The notes beneath the pieces were generated by a model. That model saw only the letters and a program-made list of their open reading frames with translations, did no database searches and was not told the DNA's origin. From positions 1-32,165 of the forward strand of contig JAJYUW010000010.1 in NCBI GenBank assembly GCA_021792335.1: a stretch of DNA of 32,165 nucleotides, given 5' to 3'. Of the stretch, positions 1 through 7,724 are shown one piece after another. Position numbers and translations under genes: made by a program. The stretch's first letter is position 1. Each line of letters opens with the position of its first letter. Origin of the DNA: Pseudomonadota bacterium. Its GTDB lineage: Bacteria; Pseudomonadota; Gammaproteobacteria; Burkholderiales; Sulfuricellaceae.

Positions 1-1458
1 GGTGCCCGCATCCAGCGTAGTCAGAATGAACACCGCCTCGAACATGATGGCGAAGTGGTACCACATTGCCAGCATGCCTTGGCCAAAGGCGCTGCCGAAA
101 ATGCTCGCCATGCCCACCGCCAGCGAAGGCGCGCCGCCGGTGCGGGCAAACAGGGTTTTCTCGCCCATCTCCCGGGCGAGAAACGCCATCTGCTCCACCG
201 TCACTGGAAAGCCCCAGGAGGAAATCTTTGCCACGGCCTCCGCCGCCTCCTTGCCCACCACGCCAGCCGGACTGTTGATGGCGAAAAAGACACCGGGATC
301 GAGCACCGTGGCGGCGATCATCGCCATGATCGCAACAAAGGATTCCAGCACCATGCCGCCGTAGCCGATCATGCGGATATCGCGTTCGTTGGCCAGCAAT
401 TTCGGCGTGGTGCCGGAGGCAATCAGGGCGTGGAAGCCGGACACCGCGCCGCAGGCAATGGTGATGAAAGCGAAGGGGAACACCGTGCCGCCGAATATCG
501 GGCCGCTGCCGTCGACGAACTGGGTCAGCGCCGGCATCTTGATTTCCGGCCGCATCAACACAATGGCGATGGCCAGCAGGAAGATGGTGCCGAGCTTCAA
601 AAAGGTGGAAAGGTAATCGCGCGGCGCCAGCAGCAGCCACACCGGCATGATCGCGGCAAGAAAACCATAACCGATCACGAACCAGGCCAGGGTCAGACCC
701 TCGTGGTCGAACAGGGGACGCAGGCTCTCGTTATGGGCGATCCAGCCGCCGCCCGCAACGGCGAGCAGCAACAGGGCCAGGCCGATCAAACTGCCTTCCA
801 GCACCCGGCCGGGGCGGATGTTGCGCATGTAAAGCCCCACCAGGACCGCGATCGGAATCGTCGCGGTCACCGTGGAAGTGGCCCACGGGCTGTGCTTCAT
901 GGCATTGACCACCACCAGCCCCAATACCGCGATCAGGATCACCATAATCATCAGGGTGCCGGCCAGCGCCGCCGCGCCACCGATCGGCCCCAGTTCGTCG
1001 CGCGCCATCTGCCCAAGGCTTCGTCCATCGCGGCGGACGGAAAAGAACATGATGGTCATGTCCTGCACGCAACCGCCCAGCACCGCACCGACCAGAATCC
1101 ACAAAGTGCCGGGCAGGTAGCCGAACTGCGCCGCCAGCGTCGGGCCGATCAGCGGCCCTGGCCCTGCGATGGCGGCAAAGTGGTGGCCGAGCACCACCCA
1201 CTTGTTGGTGGGAATGAAATCACGTCCGTTGTCGAAGCGTTCCGCCGGCGTGGCTCGCGTTTCGTCCAGCACCAGCACCCTGGCCGCAATCCAGGCGCTG
1301 TAGAAGCGGTAGGAGAGCGCATAGACGCAAGCGGCGGCAGCAACGAACCAGATGGCATTAATGCTCTCGCCCCGGTTGAAGGCGATACCACCCACTGCCG
1401 CCGCGCCGAGAACCGCCACCAGCAACCAGGCAATCCGCTGAAAAATAGTGCCTTGCAT
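1..1458 (-). CDS. cstA: Carbon starvation protein CstA, peptide/pyruvate transporter (3' end beyond window)
   Basis: Reading from ATG at 1458 gives 486 residues open to the window edge. CstA family members are multi-pass inner-membrane transporters for peptides or pyruvate, usually about 690 residues, so roughly the last 200 are missing. Visible family landmarks include [19 protein letters not shown] near residue 86, the GGCVQDM stretch and many hydrophobic helices; the last residues are LTTLDAGT, a conserved segment. The start is supported by a purine-rich GGGGAGGGAAG directly before the ATG. The gene is transcribed away from the tRNA-Ala. In other bacteria the family responds to carbon starvation; no regulator site is visible here. 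Family assignment is secure; the substrate is not determined. Confidence 0.93.
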   Translation of the reverse strand, partial: MQGTIFQRIAWLLVAVLGAAAVGGIAFNRGESINAIWFVAAAACVYALSYRFYSAWIAARVLVLDETRATPAERFDNGRDFIPTNKWVVLGHHFAAIAGPGPLIGPTLAAQFGYLPGTLWILVGAVLGGCVQDMTIMFFSVRRDGRSLGQMARDELGPIGGAAALAGTLMIMVILIAVLGLVVVNAMKHSPWATSTVTATIPIAVLVGLYMRNIRPGRVLEGSLIGLALLLLAVAGGGWIAHNESLRPLFDHEGLTLAWFVIGYGFLAAIMPVWLLLAPRDYLSTFLKLGTIFLLAIAIVLMRPEIKMPALTQFVDGSGPIFGGTVFPFAFITIACGAVSGFHALIASGTTPKLLANERDIRMIGYGGMVLESFVAIMAMIAATVLDPGVFFAINSPAGVVGKEAAEAVAKISSWGFPVTVEQMAFLAREMGEKTLFARTGGAPSLAVGMASIFGSAFGQGMLAMWYHFAIMFEAVFILTTLDAGT

Positions 1459-1482
1459 CTTCCCTCCCCCGTGCTGCAACGC

Positions 1483-1512
1483 TTTCAAGTTTTGAGAATT
1501 ATAAGGTAAAAT
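1483..1512 (+). promoter_or_regulatory. Probable sigma-70 promoter of the tRNA-Ala gene
   Basis: TTTCAA (1483-1488) and TAAAAT (1507-1512) are separated by 18 nt, and the -10 element lies 15 nt upstream of the tRNA. The -35 is a weak match, so the assignment rests mainly on the -10 and its position. Confidence 0.45.
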
Positions 1513-1527
1513 GCCCGTTCCAATCGT

Positions 1528-1603
<76 letters not shown>

Positions 1604-1609
1604 TTTACC

Positions 1610-1641
1610 AAAGGTCAGACAATGCTCTGGCCTTTTTCTTT
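1610..1641 (+). terminator. Rho-independent terminator of tRNA-Ala
   Basis: A 10-bp stem (AAAGGTCAGA with TCTGGCCTTT, one G-U pair) closes the loop CAATGC and runs into a T-rich tail. It would insulate the island from tRNA transcription. Confidence 0.8.
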
Positions 1642-1790
1642 TCCGCCATAGTGCCAGCGCTGGCGTGCCTTCCGGGTTAGATGCGAAGGGCGGCGGCAGC
1701 CGCAATCAGTGATTGACGACGCTTCCATGAACGCGCGGTTCGATCAGGGCGCCAAGTTAAACAATAAAAACAGAAAAGCGATTACGACTG

Positions 1791-1819
1791 TTGACATTGA
1801 TAATATGGCGGCCTAGAAT
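1791..1819 (+). promoter_or_regulatory. Strong sigma-70 promoter for the restriction/CBASS operon
   Basis: A perfect TTGACA (1791-1796) is followed after exactly 17 nt by TAGAAT (1814-1819), with transcription expected to start near 1826, a short distance before the first ATG at 1854. No equally good promoter is seen inside the operon, so this probably drives all genes to at least 11659. Confidence 0.75.
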
Positions 1820-1853
1820 TTGCGCATTATCCAGAAAAGCGTTTTCTACTGAT

Positions 1854-2465
1854 ATGACGAAGTTGGGGCAAGTGGCAAGCATTCGCATGGGTTACCCTTT
1901 CCGTTCGCGCCTTGAGCACGACGCGACGGGAGCCATCGCCGTTGTGCAGATGAAGGACATAGACGACGCCAGCTTGGTGCACGTGGAAGACGCGGTTCGG
2001 GTGGATTTGGCGGATGTCAAAGAACATCACCTGATCCGACCGGGCGATCTCGTATTTCGCTCTCGTGGTCGGACAAACTCAGTGGCACTGGTTTCGGCCG
2101 ATATCGGGCCAGCCGTCCTTGCTGCCCCGATGTTACTGATTCGTCCCGTCGAGGTGTTGCCCGCCTACCTGCTCTGGTACATCAACCTGCCGGCAATTCA
2201 GGCAGCGTTGGCAGCCCAGGCCGAGGGCACGTCGGTGCGAATGATCAGCAAGGCGGCGCTGGAAGCATTGGAGATGCCGGTGCCGAGTCGGCGCAAGCAG
2301 CAACTGATTGTTGAGGTATCAGAGTTGGCCACGGCCGAGCAAGGGCTGCTGGAGCAGATCGCACGAGAAAGGAAGCGTCTCGCGGATGGGATCTTGATGC
2401 GGTACGCGAGGAATACCCGGCCGGGGCAATCACCCCGGATCAACGAATGTAAGGAAACAAGATGA
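1854..2465 (+). CDS. Half-size type I restriction specificity subunit (single-TRD HsdS-like)
   Basis: The product is 203 residues, about half the normal HsdS length (roughly 400). It resembles one target-recognition domain followed by one conserved helical region. LGQVASIRMGYPF near the N-terminus and SKAALEALEMPVPS near residue 150 match the positions where TRDs begin and end, and a helix rich in E, L and R follows. ATG 1854 is chosen over an upstream TTG at 1791, which lies in the -35 element. The stop overlaps hsdM by ATGA. HsdS proteins dictate the DNA sequence recognised by HsdM and HsdR. A half-size protein could act as a homodimer giving a symmetric target, or modulate the full-length HsdS at 5172. 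Whether it is functional cannot be seen. Confidence 0.72.
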   Translation: MTKLGQVASIRMGYPFRSRLEHDATGAIAVVQMKDIDDASLVHVEDAVRVDLADVKEHHLIRPGDLVFRSRGRTNSVALVSADIGPAVLAAPMLLIRPVEVLPAYLLWYINLPAIQAALAAQAEGTSVRMISKAALEALEMPVPSRRKQQLIVEVSELATAEQGLLEQIARERKRLADGILMRYARNTRPGQSPRINECKETR

Positions 2466-4021
2466 GCGACCAAGTCACCCAGCAAGACGTCAACAGCACC
2501 GCCTGGGCAGCCTGCGACACCTTCCGCGGGGTCGTCGATCCGGCGCAGTACAAGGACTACATCCTCGTGATGCTGTTCCTGAAATACATCAGCGACCTGT
2601 GGAAAGACCACTACGACGCCTATCGCCAGCAATACGGCGATGACGACGAGCGCATCCGGCGCAAGCTGGATCGTGAGCGCTTCACTTTGCCCTTTGTCGA
2701 GTTCAAGGACGAAAAAACCGGCGAGGTCATCGAGCGCTTCACCGGCGATTTCAACAGCCTGTACGAACGGCGCAACGCGGCCAATATCGGCGAACTCATC
2801 AATATCGTGCTCGACGGCGTGGAAGATGCCAACAAGGCCAAGCTCGACCGTGTGTTCCGCAACATCGACTTCAACTCCGAAGCCAACCTCGGCCAGACCA
2901 AGGATCGCAACCGGCGCCTGAAAAACCTGCTGGAAGATTTTGCCAAGCTCGACCTGCGCCCCTCCCGCGTTTCCGAGGACGTCATCGGCAATGCCTACAT
3001 CTACCTGATCGAGCGCTTTGCCTCCGATGCCGGCAAGAAAGCCGGCGAGTTCTACACGCCCAAGCAGGTATCCCGTTTGCTCGCCCGCCTGGCCAAGCCC
3101 AAACCCGGCAACCGCATCTGCGACCCAGCCTGCGGTTCCGCCGGGCTGCTGATCGAGGCGGCGGCACTGGTGGAAGAAACCGGCAGCCGCGATTTCGCCC
3201 TCTTCGGCCAGGAAGTGAACGGCAGCACCTGGGCGCTGGCGCGCATGAACATGTTCCTGCACGGCAAGGATTCCGCGCGCATCGAATGGGGCGACACCCT
3301 CAACAGCCCGGCGCTGGTGGAAGCCGACCGCCTGATGCGCTTCGACGTGGTGGTCGCCAATCCGCCCTTCAGCCTCGACAAATGGGGCTCCGAACATGCC
3401 GAGTCAGATCGCTTCAACCGATTTTGGCGCGGCGTGCCGCCCAAGTCCAAGGGCGACTACGCCTTCATTACCCACATGATCGAAACCGCCCTGCCCCAGG
3501 CCGGTCGCGTGGCGGTGGTCGTGCCCCACGGCGTGCTGTTCCGTGGCGGCGCCGAAGGCCGCATACGGCAGAAGCTGATCGAGGACAACCTGCTCGATGC
3601 CGTCATAGGCCTGCCGGCCAACCTTTTTCCCACCACTTCCATCCCGGTAGCCGTTCTGGTCTTTGACCGGGCGCGGGAAAAAGGCGGCGAGCGCGAAGCC
3701 TGCCGCGACGTACTGTTCATCGATGCCAGCCGCGAGTTTCAGGCCGCCAAGACCCAGAACGCCCTGTTCGACGCGCACCTGGACAAAATCGTCGCCACCT
3801 TCGATGCCCGGCAGAACGTGGACAAATACGCCTACGTCGCTACGCTGGCCGAGATCGCCGAAAACGACTTCAACCTCAACATCCCGCGCTATGTGGATAC
3901 CTTCGAGGAGGAGGAAGAAATCGACGTCGCCGCCGTCGAACAGGAAATCGAGCGCCTCGAAGGCGAACTGGCCGAAGTGCGCGCCAGGATGAAAACCTAC
4001 CTCAAGGAGTTGGGTGTATGA
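2462..4021 (+). CDS. hsdM: Type I restriction-modification DNA methyltransferase subunit HsdM
   Basis: A 519-residue N6-adenine methyltransferase, full length for HsdM. The N-terminal HsdM helical domain occupies about residues 10-165. GEFYTP (195-200) precedes the SAM-binding motif I DPACGSAGLL (221-230), and the catalytic motif NPPF is at 300-303. The C-terminus (about 470-519) is acidic then coiled-coil, as expected for contact with HsdS. With HsdS it methylates adenines to protect host DNA, and with HsdR it forms the restriction complex. The ATG overlaps the stop of the preceding half-hsdS (ATGA), so the two are translationally coupled. Confidence 0.97.
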   Translation: MSDQVTQQDVNSTAWAACDTFRGVVDPAQYKDYILVMLFLKYISDLWKDHYDAYRQQYGDDDERIRRKLDRERFTLPFVEFKDEKTGEVIERFTGDFNSLYERRNAANIGELINIVLDGVEDANKAKLDRVFRNIDFNSEANLGQTKDRNRRLKNLLEDFAKLDLRPSRVSEDVIGNAYIYLIERFASDAGKKAGEFYTPKQVSRLLARLAKPKPGNRICDPACGSAGLLIEAAALVEETGSRDFALFGQEVNGSTWALARMNMFLHGKDSARIEWGDTLNSPALVEADRLMRFDVVVANPPFSLDKWGSEHAESDRFNRFWRGVPPKSKGDYAFITHMIETALPQAGRVAVVVPHGVLFRGGAEGRIRQKLIEDNLLDAVIGLPANLFPTTSIPVAVLVFDRAREKGGEREACRDVLFIDASREFQAAKTQNALFDAHLDKIVATFDARQNVDKYAYVATLAEIAENDFNLNIPRYVDTFEEEEEIDVAAVEQEIERLEGELAEVRARMKTYLKELGV

Positions 4022-5175
4022 TCAAAAAAACCATCCCCGCCCCAGTGCAGATACCGGGCAATACGGAGACGCCGTTTCTGCTATACGCGGGCGACGATGA
4101 AATGGTGCATGTCAGGGTACTGATCCATGCAGAAACCATTTGGTTGCCCCAACGACTGATGGCTGAGCTGTTTCAGACCACGACAGACAACATCGGCCTG
4201 CACCTGAAAAACATTTACGCCGATAGCGAACTCAGCGAGGCGGCAACTACCGAGGATTTCTCGGTAGTTCAAGACGAAGGCGGGCGGGCAGTTCGCCGCG
4301 TACTCAAGCACTACAACCTCGATGCCATCATCGCTGTTGGCTATCGCGTCAGCTCCAGGCGTGCCACCCAGTTCCGCATCTGGGCGACGCAAATCCTCAA
4401 GGAGTACATTAAAAAAGGCTTTGTGCTGGACGACGAACGCCTCAAGCAGGGCAAACAGGTGTTCGGGGAAGACTACTTTCAGGAACTGCTGGAGCGGGTT
4501 CGCTCCATCCGCGCCAGCGAACGCCGCATCTACCAGCAGATTACCGACATCTTTGCCGAGTGCAGCGCGGATTACGACCCCAAGTCAGATATCACGCAGA
4601 ATTTCTATGCGATGGTGCAAAACAAGTTTCACTACGCCATCACTGGGCAAACGGCTGCCGAAATCATTCACAGCAAAGCCGACCACACAGCTCCGCACGT
4701 AGGTTTGCTAACCTGGAAAAACGCCCCTCAAGGCAGGGTGCTGGCCTCAGATGTGACCATCGCCAAGAACTACCTGACCGAACCCGAAATCAAACGGCTG
4801 GAGCGCACCATCTCCGGCTTTTTTGATTACATTGAGAACATTATCGAAAACCGCGTGCAGATGACCATGGCCGACATGGCCGCCAGCGTGGACAAATTCC
4901 TGAGCTTCAACGAGTACGAGGTATTGACGCACAAAGGCCGCATTAGCAAGACCCAAGCCGATCAAAAAGCACTGGCCGAATATGCCGAGTTCAACAAGAC
5001 CCAAAAGATCGAGTCGGATTTTGATCGGGCGGTAAAGCAGATGCAGTCGCTTGCTGGAAAAACAGAAACGGCAAAAAAAGGGGGAAAGAAGAAAGCTGCG
5101 GATGCGGAGGATGTGGCGGCACTGGAGCAGGTCGAACAAGAGCTGGAAGGCAAGAGGCGGAGGAAGAAGAAATGA
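4018..5175 (+). CDS. rhuM: RhuM-family protein (virulence RhuM, unknown function)
   Basis: This 385-residue soluble protein matches the RhuM family, named from a Salmonella pathogenicity island gene and often found inside restriction-modification and defence operons. The N-terminus (about 40-110) has a DNA-binding-like segment around LPQRLMAELFQTTTDNIGLH, and YNLDAIIAVGYRVSS near residue 100 is the family hallmark. The middle carries ITGQTAAEIIHSKADH. The C-terminus is Lys-rich (KKGGKKK, RRKKK), which suggests nucleic-acid contact. It overlaps hsdM upstream and hsdS downstream by ATGA. Its biochemical role is not established; placement between hsdM and hsdS suggests an accessory to restriction or its regulation. 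Confidence 0.85.
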   Translation: MIKKTIPAPVQIPGNTETPFLLYAGDDEMVHVRVLIHAETIWLPQRLMAELFQTTTDNIGLHLKNIYADSELSEAATTEDFSVVQDEGGRAVRRVLKHYNLDAIIAVGYRVSSRRATQFRIWATQILKEYIKKGFVLDDERLKQGKQVFGEDYFQELLERVRSIRASERRIYQQITDIFAECSADYDPKSDITQNFYAMVQNKFHYAITGQTAAEIIHSKADHTAPHVGLLTWKNAPQGRVLASDVTIAKNYLTEPEIKRLERTISGFFDYIENIIENRVQMTMADMAASVDKFLSFNEYEVLTHKGRISKTQADQKALAEYAEFNKTQKIESDFDRAVKQMQSLAGKTETAKKGGKKKAADAEDVAALEQVEQELEGKRRRKKK

Positions 5176-6404
5176 CAATATTGGCCCACTCAATGCCCCC
5201 TGAAAATAAGCGTGATGGAGCGGCCATCAAGCTTGGTGACATTCTTGGAGATGAGTGCTTTCAAAATGGACTCTACAAGCATTCCGATTCCTACGGTACG
5301 GGCACTCCGATCCTTCGCATTAACGATTTCGACAACTCAGGCTGCCTGGTAACGAAAAATTTCAGCAGAGTGGCGTTGTCGGCTTACGAGTGTCAGCAGT
5401 TCTCAATCAGAGAGAGGGACATTATCGTTAACCGTGTAAATAGCCTGACTCATGTGGGAAAAAGCATGCTCGTTCCCCCCATGAAAGAACATCCTGTTTT
5501 CGAGTCCAATATGATGCGCATCCGAATCGGATCAGGCAGCCCGTTGGCTCCGGAGTATGTGGCTGCTGTTCTTCAATCAGAAAATACTAGGCGCTATTTC
5601 CGAAAAGTCGCTAAACCCGCTGTAGCACAAGCAAGTATTAATCAAGAAGATGTCCGCTCGGTAGCCATTGTTCTTCACCCGAAGCATGTTCAAAAGAGAA
5701 TTGCAGCAGCGTTGGCCGTATGGGACGCCTCTATAGAGAAAGCCGAGCGGCTAATCGCGGCGAAGGAGCTGCACTACACACACGAACTCTCGCGCCTCAT
5801 CAGCCGGAACCACCAGCCGCGCCGTCACGTTGGCTCATTCGCCCATGAAATCTCCGAACGCAATCACGGTGGGAACGAGGCGCGCGTCCTGAGCGTCACC
5901 AACTCGCGCGGATTCGTCTTGCCGAAAGACCAGTTCGAGCGCCGTGTCGCCAGCGCCGACTTGTCCAATTACAAAATAGTGAGACGCGGGCAATACGCCT
6001 ACAACCCATCCCGGATCAACGTCGGCTCCATCGCACGGCTGGACGGCTGGGACGAAGGCGTGCTCAGTCCCATGTACGTGGTGTTCGGCCTGAATACGGC
6101 CAAGGTGGATTCCGATTACTTTCTGCACTGGCTCGATTCCCACGAGGCGCGGGAGCGTATCAAGAAAAGCGCTCAGGGCAGCGTGCGCGAGACCGTATCA
6201 TTCTCGGAGCTCGCCGGGATCGCCATTCCGTTGTCAGACATCAATAAGCAGGCCACTATCGCACGCTATCTTAATACGCTACGCGAGGAAATTGCGGTCC
6301 TGGGTGCCTACGCGGAAAAACTGAAAACCCAGAAACGCGGCCTGGTGCAAAAGCTCCTCACCGGCCAGTGGCGCGTTAGAACATCCTCGGGGGTTCCAGC
6401 ATGA
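5172..6404 (+). CDS. hsdS: Type I restriction specificity subunit HsdS (full length, two TRDs)
   Basis: A 410-residue protein of normal HsdS size with two target-recognition halves. The first spans about 15-195 (IKLGDILGDECFQNG at its start, QASINQEDVRSVAI at its end). The second spans about 215-400 (RVLSVTNSRGFV, then the closing segment SVRETVSFSELAGIAIPL). The C-terminal helix ending KRGLVQKLLTGQWRV is a classic HsdS terminus. The subunit recognises a bipartite DNA target and assembles with HsdM and HsdR. Start and stop overlap the neighbouring genes by 4 nt each. The first half has lower GC than hsdM, as expected for TRDs that are often exchanged. Confidence 0.93.
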   Translation: MTILAHSMPPENKRDGAAIKLGDILGDECFQNGLYKHSDSYGTGTPILRINDFDNSGCLVTKNFSRVALSAYECQQFSIRERDIIVNRVNSLTHVGKSMLVPPMKEHPVFESNMMRIRIGSGSPLAPEYVAAVLQSENTRRYFRKVAKPAVAQASINQEDVRSVAIVLHPKHVQKRIAAALAVWDASIEKAERLIAAKELHYTHELSRLISRNHQPRRHVGSFAHEISERNHGGNEARVLSVTNSRGFVLPKDQFERRVASADLSNYKIVRRGQYAYNPSRINVGSIARLDGWDEGVLSPMYVVFGLNTAKVDSDYFLHWLDSHEARERIKKSAQGSVRETVSFSELAGIAIPLSDINKQATIARYLNTLREEIAVLGAYAEKLKTQKRGLVQKLLTGQWRVRTSSGVPA

Positions 6405-6904
6405 GCGAATTGATCCAGAAACTTGTCGCGGAATCTCTCCGCATCGAGGAAGACACAGAGCATTCGGCAAAAGGACACTACAACGCCGGGGATCGCTGGG
6501 GGCGTTATCACCTCTACCTCGGACTGCCCTCTGCCCTGATAGCCGCCATCGCCAGCGCAGCCGCATTCAAGGACTGCCCAGAGCTGGCGGGAAGTCTGGC
6601 ATTGCTTTCCACTGCACTGACCACTGTGCTGACTTTCCTGAAGCCATCGGAGCGTGCCGAAATGCACAAGTCCGCAGCAGGCCAGTACCACACACTGCGA
6701 AACCAAACGCGCCTGTTCCGCGAGATTGATCTGGCGGAAGGGATGGATGAGGGCGTAGCCAAGAAACGCCTGTTGGAATTGGCCAGGATACGCGATGAAC
6801 TCAATGCAGCCTCGCCCGGCATTCCGCGCCGTGACTATGAAAAGGCCAAGCAGGATATCGACGCTGGCGGAAGCCGCTATCAAGTGGATGGGGCGGCAGG
6901 ATGA
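6401..6904 (+). CDS. SLATT-domain two-TM protein, likely CBASS membrane effector
   Basis: The product has 167 residues. Two hydrophobic helices at about 37-55 and 62-80 are separated by a short turn, and a soluble helical tail contains the SLATT-like signature SAAGQYHTLRNQTRLF (about 91-106). SLATT domains (SMODS and SLOG associating two-TM effectors) are known partners of CD-NTases and are thought to disrupt the inner membrane when a nucleotide signal is made. It overlaps hsdS upstream by ATGA and the nucleotidyltransferase downstream by 4 nt, so production is coupled to both. The effector role is inferred from family and neighbour; there is no separate ligand-sensing domain visible, so the ligand would have to bind the tail. 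Confidence 0.82.
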   Translation: MSELIQKLVAESLRIEEDTEHSAKGHYNAGDRWGRYHLYLGLPSALIAAIASAAAFKDCPELAGSLALLSTALTTVLTFLKPSERAEMHKSAAGQYHTLRNQTRLFREIDLAEGMDEGVAKKRLLELARIRDELNAASPGIPRRDYEKAKQDIDAGGSRYQVDGAAG

Positions 6905-7716
6905 CCATCAACAGCTATCTGACGGGCATCGCAAATGCCTCAATTCTGCGGGACCAAGCCAAACTGGGCATCCAACGCTCTATTGCCACGTTGAATACAC
7001 GTCTCAAAGAGCATTTCGTAAATGACATTAGCCGCAGTCTGGTCTTCGGTTCCTATAGCCGGGGAACCATCCTGCAGCGTGGCATGGACCCCTATTCCGA
7101 CGTGGATCTTATGGTCGTCTTCGCGGATGGGTCTTATCGCCCTCAAACCTATCTTGATCAACTCAGGCGATTCGCGAGTTTCCGATATTCCCGTTCTGAA
7201 ATCACCCAGTCGAATCCAACCATCGTGCTGTCCCTGAATCACATCCGGTTCGAGTTAGTACCGGCGACTGAGTCATGGTTCTCTGGCCTGCAAATACCTG
7301 CCCCCGCATCCGACTACCGTGATTGGATTCAGACTGATCCAACCGGCTTCAACCAGGAACTAACCCAAGCCAACCAGGCCCATAGCAACCTGATCAAGCC
7401 GCTGGTAAGGGTTATGAAATACTGGAATGCCAAGGCTGGCTATCCCTTCGAATCGTATGGCCTTGAGCAAGCCATCGTCCGTCACGGCTTTTTCTTTTTG
7501 GGCCTTTTAAACAACGGCCAACAGCTCAAGGATTACTTTTTCGATTTTGTTGAAGGCTTGAGTGCTGGCTGGGGAGAACTCCAAGGCAAACAGAACGCGG
7601 TGAACCGGCTGAAGCAAATCGCCGCACAGGCAAGAACGCTGGAGTCTAGCGGCAACTTTGCGGCGGCGGACGCCACCATCGCGAAGCTACTTCCCCCTCT
7701 AGGTTTGTTGGCATAG
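6901..7716 (+). CDS. CD-NTase-like (SMODS) nucleotidyltransferase, likely CBASS cyclase
   Basis: A 271-residue Pol-beta-superfamily nucleotidyltransferase. GSYSRGT (50-56) is the nucleotide-binding GS motif. YSDVDLMVVF (about 65-74) holds the metal-binding pair D67 and D69. FELVPA (about 117-122) places a Glu where many relatives have the third catalytic Asp. The C-terminal half is helical (LIKPLVRVMKYWNAK near 165-178), as in CD-NTases of the OAS/cGAS fold. Such enzymes make cyclic di- or oligonucleotides upon phage infection and switch on the neighbouring effector, here the SLATT protein. No Cap2/Cap3 (E1/E2/JAB) or HORMA/TRIP13 genes are present, which would make this a minimal type I CBASS. 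The nucleotide product cannot be predicted. Confidence 0.85.
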   Translation: MTINSYLTGIANASILRDQAKLGIQRSIATLNTRLKEHFVNDISRSLVFGSYSRGTILQRGMDPYSDVDLMVVFADGSYRPQTYLDQLRRFASFRYSRSEITQSNPTIVLSLNHIRFELVPATESWFSGLQIPAPASDYRDWIQTDPTGFNQELTQANQAHSNLIKPLVRVMKYWNAKAGYPFESYGLEQAIVRHGFFFLGLLNNGQQLKDYFFDFVEGLSAGWGELQGKQNAVNRLKQIAAQARTLESSGNFAAADATIAKLLPPLGLLA

Positions 7717-7724
7717 GAGTGCGT

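Noticed and set aside
55-1509. 484-residue plus-strand open frame across cstA
   Set aside because: His/Arg/Gln-rich composition with no domain; it mirrors the strongly supported minus-strand cstA reading.
2198-3397. Long minus-strand open frame under hsdS/hsdM
   Set aside because: Antisense shadow of hsdM and the half-size hsdS; no motifs of its own.
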